A stretch of 64,000 nucleotides of DNA from Amycolatopsis sp. CA-126428 (GTDB lineage Bacteria > Actinomycetota > Actinomycetes > Mycobacteriales > Pseudonocardiaceae): the NCBI RefSeq assembly GCF_002904335.1, contig NZ_PPHF01000005.1:44684-108683 (forward strand). The letters are read 5' to 3'. The notes under the pieces are model-generated. The model worked only from the letters and a program-made list of their open reading frames with translations, did no database searches and was not told the origin of the DNA. Below, one piece after another: positions 19,052-29,291 of the stretch. A program made the translations under genes and the position numbers. Every line of letters begins with the position of its first letter. The first letter of the stretch is position 1.

Positions 19052-20530
19052 GTGACCGACGAACAGACCCGGCCCTACCCGCCGCAGGCGCCCAGCACGC
19101 CTGGTCAGCGGGTCGTCGCGGGCCGCTACCTCCTGCTCGGCGAACTCGGCCGGGGCGGCATGGGCGTCGTGTGGCGGGCGCAGGACCAGGTCATCGGACG
19201 CCAGGTCGCGGTCAAGGAACTGCGGCTGCCCGACGCCGAGTCCGCCGCCGTCTTTTCCGAACGCGCCCTGCGCGAGGTGCGCACCGGCGGGCGGCTCAAC
19301 GACCCCGCCATCGTCACCGTTTACGACGTCGTCACCGACGGCGGCACCACCTTCATCGTGATGGAGCTCGTCGAAGCGCCCAGCCTCGCCGACCTCGTGC
19401 GGCAGCGGGGCCCGATGCCCGCCGCGCAGGCCGCCCAACTGGGGGAGCGGGTGCTCGCCGCGCTGCAGGCCGCCCACTCGGCCGGGATCGTGCACCGGGA
19501 CGTCAAGCCCGCGAACATCCTCGTCGCGCCGGACGGCCGCGTGAAGCTCACCGACTTCGGCATCGCCCACGCCGTCGACGACCCGCGGCTGACCACCAGC
19601 GGCATGATCGTCGGCTCGCCCGCGTTCATGGCGCCGGAGCGCGTCGAAGGCCGGGAAGCGATGCCCGCCTCCGACCTCTGGTCCCTCGGGGCGACGCTGT
19701 TCTACGCCGTCGAAGGCTCGATCCCGTTCGAGCGCGCGACCACCGCCGCGACGCTGCACGCGATCATGACCGAGATCCCGTACCTCACCCGCGGCCACGG
19801 CCCGATCGCCGCGGCCATCCTCGGCCTCCTCGTCACGAACCCGGACGCGCGGCTGACCGCGGCCCAGGCCCAGAACCTGCTGACCACGGCGCAGGGCGTC
19901 CGGCCCACCCCGCCGCGCGGCACGGCGATGCTCGGCGCCGCCGCGCCGCAGCCGCCGAAGAAGACCCACCGCGCCCTCTGGCTCACGGCCGCGGCCGTGC
20001 TGGTGGTCGCCGCCCTGGTCGGCGGCTTTTTCGCGGGCAAGGCGTACGAGACGCCCGCCGCGGACGAGCAGAAGCAGCCGACCAAGACCTACGGCGTCGG
20101 CGGGCAGATCCGCGCGAACATCAACGACTACTACCGCTGCTACAACGGGCCCGTCCAAGACGGCGCGATCATCAGCAAGGAGGACAACCAGGCCGAGTGC
20201 GGCAACGCGCACACCTTGGAGGTCTACGAGATCGGCGGCCTGCTGTCGGTCGAGAACTGGACCTCCGACGACGCCAAGGTCGCGGCCTACCCCGGCCTGC
20301 CCGCGGTGACGGCGAGCGCGGAGGCGGCGTGCGCGACCGCGTTCCGCTCGTCGATCGTGCCCGAAATCAAGCGGCCGGACCTCACCTACCGCGCGCTCGT
20401 GCCCACCGAAACCGAGTGGCGCAGGGTCCCGGAGAAGCCCGGTGAAGAGCCCAGCCGCGCGTTCTACTGCGTGCTCGCCCGCGCCGACGGCGGCCCCATC
20501 ACCGCGCCGATCGTGACCAAGGTCAAGTAG
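19052..20530 (+). CDS. Membrane Ser/Thr protein kinase with septum-formation-like ectodomain
   Basis: A 492-residue Hanks-type kinase. The Gly-rich loop GELGRGGMGVVW begins near residue 29, the ATP lysine is K55 (VAVKEL), the catalytic loop HRDVKPANIL has H148/D150, and DFG is at 168-170. A membrane helix (about 307-330) leads to an extracellular domain with four cysteines and the patterns CGNAHTLEVYEIGGL, YPGLPAV and FYCVL, resembling the Septum_form domain, in place of PASTA repeats. GTG 19052 follows GAAGGAG. Upstream open frame derives from the tandem repeats and is discarded. Confidence 0.92.
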   Translation: MTDEQTRPYPPQAPSTPGQRVVAGRYLLLGELGRGGMGVVWRAQDQVIGRQVAVKELRLPDAESAAVFSERALREVRTGGRLNDPAIVTVYDVVTDGGTTFIVMELVEAPSLADLVRQRGPMPAAQAAQLGERVLAALQAAHSAGIVHRDVKPANILVAPDGRVKLTDFGIAHAVDDPRLTTSGMIVGSPAFMAPERVEGREAMPASDLWSLGATLFYAVEGSIPFERATTAATLHAIMTEIPYLTRGHGPIAAAILGLLVTNPDARLTAAQAQNLLTTAQGVRPTPPRGTAMLGAAAPQPPKKTHRALWLTAAAVLVVAALVGGFFAGKAYETPAADEQKQPTKTYGVGGQIRANINDYYRCYNGPVQDGAIISKEDNQAECGNAHTLEVYEIGGLLSVENWTSDDAKVAAYPGLPAVTASAEAACATAFRSSIVPEIKRPDLTYRALVPTETEWRRVPEKPGEEPSRAFYCVLARADGGPITAPIVTKVK

Positions 20531-23328
<2,798 letters not shown>

Positions 23329-23338
23329 CCCGGCTCCG

Positions 23339-23377
23339 AGGCGGTCTTCGGTGCGGTGAACGCACCGAAGGCCGCCT
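23339..23377 (+). terminator. Terminator after rnj
   Basis: 17-bp arms at 23339-23355 and 23361-23377 (one G-U pair) with a GTGAA loop. The arm sequence (CTTCGGTGCG / CGCACCGAAG) looks like a reused intergenic element, but no second copy was found here. Confidence 0.75.
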
Positions 23378-23481
23378 TCGGCATGAGATCGCCCGCCTGT
23401 TAGGCCGTCCGGCGCACATGCGGTGGGTTTGTTGCGGGCTAACCTTGATCCCACCCCGCCTCGCGCAGAGAGGCCGCGCCG

Positions 23482-25125
23482 ATGGGACGTCATTCGGACG
23501 GCAGACGACGCCGGCTGCTCGTGCCTGCCCTGGCGACCGGTCTCGTGCTCGTCCTCGGAGCCGCCGCGTGGGTGGCGGTGACGGTCGTGCGGGCCCGGCC
23601 GGCGTGCGAGCAGCCCGCGAAGGTCCTGGTCACCGCGTCCGCGGACATCGCGCCCGCGCTGTCGCTCGTCGCGCACGGGCTGGACCTGGGGTGCGGCAGC
23701 ATCGAAATCCAGACGCGGGAGGCGACGCAGGCGGCCGAGCGCCTCGCCCTGTCGGACGGCAGCCCGCGGCCGCAGATCTGGGTGCCGGATTCCACGCTCG
23801 CGCTGCGTCGCGCCCACCAGCTCGGCGCCTCCGACGTCCCCGAAACCGGGGCGTCGGTGGCGAGCTCGCCGGTGGTCCTCGCGGTCGCCGCGGACGTCGT
23901 CAAGGGCCTCGGCTGGCCCGACCACGTGCCTTCCTGGACGGAGGTGCTGGCCGCGCCCGGCGTCGTCCCGGGGATGTCCGACCCGGCGCGCGACGCGGTC
24001 GGCGCGATGGCGCTGCTCGGCCTGCGCGACAGCGTCAAGGCGGCGCCCGAGCCTTCGGCCGCGTATGTGGCGATGCTGCGGCGCTTCTCGGCCAACACGC
24101 TCGGCGCGGAGACGGAGCTGATCGCGCGGCTGCCGGGCTCGAGCGACGGCGGCGGCACGGCCGCGGTGACGGCGTTCCCCGCGTCGGAGAACGCCTTGCT
24201 GCGCCACAACGTCGAGGACCCGAAGTCCCCGCTGGTCGCCGTCTATTCCACGGCGGTGCCCACTTTGGACTACCCGTTCGCGGAGCTGGGCGGGATCACC
24301 CCGCAGCAGCGCCCGATCGTCGAGGCGCTGCGCGAAGCGGTGCTGGGCGACCCGGGGGCGGACGCGATCGCCCGGACGGGCCTGCGCGCGGCGGGCGGCC
24401 AGGCGCTGCGCGACCACCCCGACGACCCGAGGGTGCTGCCCGAGGGCATCCGGGCGGAGAGCCTCCCGCCCGAGCCGCTGGTCGACGAGCTGCTCAACCA
24501 GTGGGCGGGCGTCAACCTGAGCGCGCGGGTCCAGGTGCTGATCGACGTGTCGGGGTCGATGAACGCGCAGGTCCCGGGAACGAACCTGAACCGCATGCAG
24601 GTGACGATGGAGGCGGCGGCGAAGGCGATGCACCTGTTCAAGCCGGCGACCCAGCTGCGCATGCTGGCCTTCTCGACCCACCTGGACGGCGACAAGGACT
24701 ACCGCGAGCTGCTCCCGATGGCCTCGGTCGCCCAGCACCTGGCGAGCGGAGCCCTGGACAAGCTGGGCCAGGTCAAGGCCACCCCGGACGGCGGAACGGG
24801 CCTGTACGACAGCGTCCTGGACACGTACCGCACCGCCCGCCGCGAGTGGGAGCCGGGGCGGTTGAACCTGGTGATCGTGATGACGGACGGCCGCAACGAG
24901 GACCCGCACGGGATTTCCCGCGAAGACCTGCTGGCCGAGCTGGCGAAGCTCCAGGACGCCCGCCGCCCCATCCCCCTGATCGGCGTGGGCATCGGCCCGG
25001 ACGCGGACAAGACGGAACTGGACCAGCTGACCGCGGCGACGGGCGGCCAGGCGTTCCTGGCCCCGGACCCGGCGAAGATCACGGACGTGTTTTTCGGGGC
25101 CCTGTCCCGGCTCGCCGGCGGATGA
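23482..25125 (+). CDS. Membrane-anchored substrate-binding domain fused to a VWA domain
   Basis: A 547-residue protein. A basic N-terminus and one membrane helix (about 12-35) anchor it; residues about 45-300 form an extracellular solute-binding-like domain (VTASADIAPALSLVAHGLDL; PQIWVPDST); residues about 350-540 are a von Willebrand A domain with MIDAS DVSGS at 355-359 and IVMTDGRNE. This SBP-VWA combination is common in actinobacteria, but its role is unknown; a ligand-responsive adhesion or assembly factor at the cell surface is plausible. It overlaps the convergent permease gene by 47 nt. Confidence 0.85.
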   Translation: MGRHSDGRRRRLLVPALATGLVLVLGAAAWVAVTVVRARPACEQPAKVLVTASADIAPALSLVAHGLDLGCGSIEIQTREATQAAERLALSDGSPRPQIWVPDSTLALRRAHQLGASDVPETGASVASSPVVLAVAADVVKGLGWPDHVPSWTEVLAAPGVVPGMSDPARDAVGAMALLGLRDSVKAAPEPSAAYVAMLRRFSANTLGAETELIARLPGSSDGGGTAAVTAFPASENALLRHNVEDPKSPLVAVYSTAVPTLDYPFAELGGITPQQRPIVEALREAVLGDPGADAIARTGLRAAGGQALRDHPDDPRVLPEGIRAESLPPEPLVDELLNQWAGVNLSARVQVLIDVSGSMNAQVPGTNLNRMQVTMEAAAKAMHLFKPATQLRMLAFSTHLDGDKDYRELLPMASVAQHLASGALDKLGQVKATPDGGTGLYDSVLDTYRTARREWEPGRLNLVIVMTDGRNEDPHGISREDLLAELAKLQDARRPIPLIGVGIGPDADKTELDQLTAATGGQAFLAPDPAKITDVFFGALSRLAGG

Positions 25126-26452
25126 GGGCGTAGACGCCGAGGATCACCGCCAAGCTGATCAAGCTCAAGTACAACTGCGCCCGCGCGTCGGAATCCACGA
25201 ACAGCATCGACGCCACCACGACGAGCGTCAGCACCAGCGTCACCCAGCTCAGCCACGGATAGCCCCACATCCGCAGCTTCAGCGTCTCCGGCGCCGTTTC
25301 CTCCAGCCGCCGCCTCATGCGGATCTGGGAGCCGCAGATGATCGCGTACACGAACAGGGCCACCGCGCCCGCCGAATTGATGATGAAGTAGAAGATCTTG
25401 TCCGGGGACACGTAGCTCATCACCACCGCCACGTACCCGACCGAAGTCGAGGCCAGGATCGCCTTCCACGGCACACCCCGCCCGTTCGTGTCCGACACCC
25501 ACGCCGGGGCCCAGCCGTGGCGCCGCAGCGCGAACAACATCCGGGAGGCCGTGTACAGCCCCGAATTCAGCACCGACAACGCCGCCGTCAGGACCACCGC
25601 CGAGACGATGGTCGACGCCGCCGGGACGCCGAAGCGGCCGAACGCCGCCGCGAACGGGCTCGTCTCGCTCGGGATTTCGCGCCACGGGGTGATCATCACC
25701 AGCAACGCCACCGAGCCCACGTAGAACACGATCACCCGCCAGACGATCGTCGAGGTCGCCTTGCGGACCGCCGTCTCCGGCTGGTCGGATTCCGCCGCCG
25801 CGATCGTGACGATCTCCGCGCCGAAGTACGAGAAGATCACGATGACGACGCCGTGCACCACCGAAAACGGGCCGTTCGCGACGAAGCCGTCGAGGCCGAT
25901 GTTGCCCACCGAAAAGTGTGCGTCCGGCCAGAGCCCGAGCACGAACAGCGTCCCGAGCAGCAGGAAGACGACGATGGTGGCGACCTTGATCGACGCCAGC
26001 CAGAACTCCGTCTCGCCGAAGGACCGCGCCGACGCGAGGTTCGTCGCCGTCAGCAGCAGCATCAGCGCCAGCGAAAACACCCACTGCGGCACGCCGGGGA
26101 TCCAGCCCTGCAGGATCTTCGCGCCCGCGACCGCTTCGAACGCGACCACGCCGACCCAGAAGTACCAGTACAGCCAGCCGATCGTGAAACCCGCCCAGCC
26201 GCCGAGGGAATCGCGCGCGTACTCCATGAACGAGCCCAGCGCCGGTGACGCGGTCGCCATCTCGCCGAGCATCCGCATCACCAGCACGACGAGCAGCCCG
26301 CCGACGGCGTAGGACAGCACGGCGGCCGGGCCCACGGTGTGGATCACCGCGCCGCTGCCGATGAACAGGCTCGCGCCGATGATGCCGCCGAGGGCGATCA
26401 TCCGGACGTGCCGCTGCCGCAGGTCGGGCCGCAGCCCGGACTTGGTCGTCAA
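25079..26452 (-). CDS. Amino acid permease (APC superfamily, AAT family)
   Basis: A transporter of about 457 residues with twelve predicted membrane helices. The opening RHVRMIALGGIIGASLFIGSG and ESDQPETAVRKAT segment are typical of bacterial AAT permeases (GabP/CycA/ProY-like). Substrate cannot be read from sequence. I favour TTG 26452 because GGGGAGGAAG sits 4 nt upstream; ATG 26476 is in frame, but would place that ribosome site inside the coding region. Confidence 0.93.
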   Translation of the reverse strand: MTTKSGLRPDLRQRHVRMIALGGIIGASLFIGSGAVIHTVGPAAVLSYAVGGLLVVLVMRMLGEMATASPALGSFMEYARDSLGGWAGFTIGWLYWYFWVGVVAFEAVAGAKILQGWIPGVPQWVFSLALMLLLTATNLASARSFGETEFWLASIKVATIVVFLLLGTLFVLGLWPDAHFSVGNIGLDGFVANGPFSVVHGVVIVIFSYFGAEIVTIAAAESDQPETAVRKATSTIVWRVIVFYVGSVALLVMITPWREIPSETSPFAAAFGRFGVPAASTIVSAVVLTAALSVLNSGLYTASRMLFALRRHGWAPAWVSDTNGRGVPWKAILASTSVGYVAVVMSYVSPDKIFYFIINSAGAVALFVYAIICGSQIRMRRRLEETAPETLKLRMWGYPWLSWVTLVLTLVVVASMLFVDSDARAQLYLSLISLAVILGVYALIRRRAGTGPRKTRP

Positions 26453-26529
26453 GGTGCTTCCTCCCCGGGTGGGCATCGATCGCGGGAATTCTGCACCCCG
26501 GCGAGGTCAGACGCAGAATTTGCGCAACT

Positions 26530-27477
26530 TCACCCGGCGAGGATGGCCGAGTTCCGCTGCACGACGTACGCGCCGCCCAGCAGGATCGCCGACCCGAGCA
26601 GCTGCGGCCAGGCGAGCTGCTCGCCCAGCAGCACCCACGCCGCGACCGTCGTGATCACCGGTTCGACCAGCCCGAGCACGCTCGCCACCGACGCCGGCAG
26701 GTGCCGCAGCGACGAAATGCCGCAGACGTAGGCGAGGACCGTCGCGACCAGCACCAGCAGGGTCAGCAGCAGCCACACCGGCGGGTGCCAGGCCCCGAAC
26801 CCGACGTCCGCACCGAGCAGCCCGGCCGGCCACGTCCACGGCGGCGCGACGAAGCTGATCGCGACCGCGCCGATCACCATGCCCCAGGTGACCAGGCCCA
26901 GCGGGTCGATGCCGGCCACCGCGCGTTCGCCGAGCAGGAAGTACCCGGCCGAGCACAGCGCCGCACCGAAACCGGCCAGCAGGCCGAGCCCGTCGAGGGT
27001 GACGCCCTCCCAGACCTGGGCGACCAGCGCGAGCCCGGCCATGGCCAGCGCGATGCCGCCCCACACCGCCCGCGGCAGCCGGTGCCGCCGCACGAACCGC
27101 ACCCACAGCGCGATGAGCACCGGCGAGACGAACTCCAGCAGGATGGCGATCCCGACCGGGATCCGGCCGGCGGCGACGAAGTAGAGCAGCTGCACACCCG
27201 CCACGCCGAGCAGGCCGTACCCGGCCAGGACGGGCAGCTCCGCCCGGCGCACCCGCAGCTTCCGCGGCGCCACCAGTGCCACCCCGGCCAGCAGCACGAC
27301 GCCGGCCAGCGCGATCCGCGCCGCGGCCACCTGCTCCGGGGTGATCCCGGCGGCCATCACGGACTTGCCCAGGGTGCCCGACGTGCTGAAGAACAGCGCG
27401 GCGAGCAGGACGTAGGTGGTCCCGCGGCCCCGGTGGGCGACCCGGGGCGGCGCGAGGACGGGGAGTTCGGTGGTCAC
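26530..27477 (-). CDS. EamA-family (DMT) transporter
   Basis: A 315-residue drug/metabolite transporter with ten predicted helices in two EamA repeats (ALFFSTSGTLGKSVMAAGIT; LPASVASVLGLVEPVITTVA). Members export amino acids, metabolites or drugs. It lies 77 bp upstream of the permease gene on the same strand. GTG 27477 has ACTGTA (TACAGT on the minus strand) 7 nt away, indicating a leaderless start. Confidence 0.9.
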   Translation of the reverse strand: MTTELPVLAPPRVAHRGRGTTYVLLAALFFSTSGTLGKSVMAAGITPEQVAAARIALAGVVLLAGVALVAPRKLRVRRAELPVLAGYGLLGVAGVQLLYFVAAGRIPVGIAILLEFVSPVLIALWVRFVRRHRLPRAVWGGIALAMAGLALVAQVWEGVTLDGLGLLAGFGAALCSAGYFLLGERAVAGIDPLGLVTWGMVIGAVAISFVAPPWTWPAGLLGADVGFGAWHPPVWLLLTLLVLVATVLAYVCGISSLRHLPASVASVLGLVEPVITTVAAWVLLGEQLAWPQLLGSAILLGGAYVVQRNSAILAG

Positions 27478-27484
27478 CGTCGCG

Positions 27485-27490
27485 ACTGTA
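27485..27490 (-). promoter_or_regulatory. -10 element of a leaderless EamA-gene promoter
   Basis: TACAGT on the minus strand, separated from GTG 27477 by 7 nt; no ribosome site is present. Confidence 0.45.
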
Positions 27491-27670
27491 GGTGGGCCGG
27501 TGTCACCGCCGAAACGATTTTCCCGGTTACCCGGGTCGCGGGGTGCCGGGTCCGTTTCGTTACGTCCGGGTCGGCGGGGAGTGAGTTTCTTTTTCTGAAG
27601 CCGCAGACCGGTGGTGGCCCGGCCGACGACGAATCCGCCGTCACGCCGCTCCTCGCGGACGGCGCGACGG

Positions 27671-28285
27671 TCACTCCGAGCGCTTCAACCCGGTCGCGAC
27701 GTGCGTGGTGATGGTGGCCAGCCGCCGGCCCTGCAGGCGCAGGGCGTCGAGCGCGACGTCGTCCGGCGCGGCGGACTTCCGGGACACGAACGAGCCGCCG
27801 TACGGGTTGCCGGATTCCTTCAGGTGCGGGTCGGTGTAACCGAGCGGGACGACGATCGCGCCCCAGTGGTAGAAGACGTTGTTGATCGCCAGCAGCGTCG
27901 ACTCGAGACCACCGTGCGCGGTGGACGCCGTCGTGAACGACGTCGCCACCTTGTCCGCCAGCTTTCCCCGCGCCCACAGGCCACCCGTGCTGTCCAAATA
28001 GGACTTGAGCTGGGCGGCCGGCCCACCGAACCGGGTCGGGCTGCCGACGGCCAGCCCGTCGGCCCACTCCAGGTCGCCGAGGGTGGCGAGCTCGTGGTGG
28101 GGGCCGGTGTCCACCCAGGCCTGCCAGCGCGGGTTCTGCGCGATCGCTTCGGCGGGCACGGTTTCCGGCACGGTCCGCACCCGCACGTCCGCGCCGGTCT
28201 CGCGCGCCCCGGCGGCCAGCGACTCGGCGAGGGCGGCGGTGTTCCCGGTCGAGCTGTAGTAGACGACGAGTATCCGTGTGCTCAC
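27671..28285 (-). CDS. wrbA: WrbA-type NAD(P)H:quinone oxidoreductase / flavodoxin-like protein
   Basis: A 204-residue FMN-binding protein. The phosphate-binding loop is YYSSTGNTAALAESL near the N-terminus, and the WrbA signatures GSPTRFGGPAAQLKSYLDST and TSFTTASTAHGGLEST are intact. Known members reduce quinones by two electrons. GTG 28285 is chosen; GTG 28291 two codons earlier is possible. TAGAGT on the minus strand 8 nt upstream again hints at a leaderless message. Confidence 0.9.
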   Translation of the reverse strand: MSTRILVVYYSSTGNTAALAESLAAGARETGADVRVRTVPETVPAEAIAQNPRWQAWVDTGPHHELATLGDLEWADGLAVGSPTRFGGPAAQLKSYLDSTGGLWARGKLADKVATSFTTASTAHGGLESTLLAINNVFYHWGAIVVPLGYTDPHLKESGNPYGGSFVSRKSAAPDDVALDALRLQGRRLATITTHVATGLKRSE

Positions 28286-28319
28286 ATCCACCGACTCTAG
28301 GGGCGCCGCCGCGGGCGTC

Positions 28320-29147
28320 TCACAATACGGACGGCGGCTTCCAGGGGCTGACCGTGTCGGTCGGCCGGGTCGGGTCGTGGAACTTGGGCCGGTCCAGCTC
28401 GTCGCGGCGCAGCGGGACCAGGCCGTCGGTGATGGCCTGCATGATCTTCGCGTGCGCGCGCACCCCGGCACCCGGCCGCTGGGTGTCGATGTCCGAGAGG
28501 TCGACGGGGTCGCCGAAGTGCACGCGGAACCGCGGGCGGCGCAGCGGGGCGCTGAGCCCCGAGCGGGCCAGCGGGACCAGGTCCGCCGGGCCGTTGACGG
28601 TCTCGGTGCCCCAGTAGACGGCCTCGTGCGCGCCCCACTGGCTGATCGGGATCACCGGCACGCCCGCCGCCAGCGCCAGCCGCGCCGCGCCGGTCTTGCC
28701 GCGCTCCGGCCAGAGGCCGGGGTCGTGGCTGATCCGGCCCTCGGGGTAGACGACGATCGGCTCGCGCGTGGTCTTCATCGCCTCGACGGCCTCGGCGAAC
28801 TGCCCGACGGCGGTCCCGGCGTGCTTGCGGTCGACCCGCAGGTGCCCGCTCACCCGCAGCGCCGGCCCGATGACGGGCGCGTCGAGGATGCCGCCGGCCA
28901 GCATGAACCGCGGGTTGATGCCGATCCGCTTGCACGCCGCCATCAGCACGAAGGCGTCGAACACGCCGATGTGGTTCGCGGCCATGAGCAGCGGCTTGCC
29001 CCGCAGCTGCGCGGGCACCCGGCCGCTGACGGTCAGCCGCCCGACGAGGTTCACCAGCCCGCGGTCGATGTTCAGCATGGTCCGCCAGATGGCGGGAGCA
29101 CGGCGGGGCGGTTCGTCGGTGCGCAGCGCGAGCATGGGGCAGAGCAT
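28320..29147 (-). CDS. PlsC-type 1-acylglycerol-3-phosphate acyltransferase
   Basis: A 275-residue phospholipid or glycolipid acyltransferase. The catalytic NHIGVFD (H-x4-D) and the acceptor-binding YPEGRIS motif are present, along with VPVIPISQWG. No clear membrane span is seen. The start may be ATG 29147 or 29135. It reads towards wrbA and is divergent from ftsK. Acceptor specificity is unknown. Confidence 0.9.
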   Translation of the reverse strand: MLCPMLALRTDEPPRRAPAIWRTMLNIDRGLVNLVGRLTVSGRVPAQLRGKPLLMAANHIGVFDAFVLMAACKRIGINPRFMLAGGILDAPVIGPALRVSGHLRVDRKHAGTAVGQFAEAVEAMKTTREPIVVYPEGRISHDPGLWPERGKTGAARLALAAGVPVIPISQWGAHEAVYWGTETVNGPADLVPLARSGLSAPLRRPRFRVHFGDPVDLSDIDTQRPGAGVRAHAKIMQAITDGLVPLRRDELDRPKFHDPTRPTDTVSPWKPPSVL

Positions 29148-29278
29148 GGCAGACGCCGATTTCACCCGTTTGCGCACTCGCCGGATCGGTTCACCCGGAT
29201 GGCCGCTCGACCGGCGGTGTGAGGCAGAAGTTCACCCTGAGCCGAGAGTGGCGCACGAGGCGATCGGCGACGGCCGGT

Positions 29279-29284
29279 TACCGT
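29279..29284 (+). promoter_or_regulatory. -10 element of a leaderless ftsK promoter
   Basis: TACCGT lies 7 nt before the ftsK ATG at 29292 with no ribosome site. Confidence 0.5.
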
Positions 29285-29291
29285 TGACGGC

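Noticed and set aside
23339..23377. Riboswitch after rnj
   Set aside because: It is a single perfect hairpin directly after a stop codon and best explained as a terminator.
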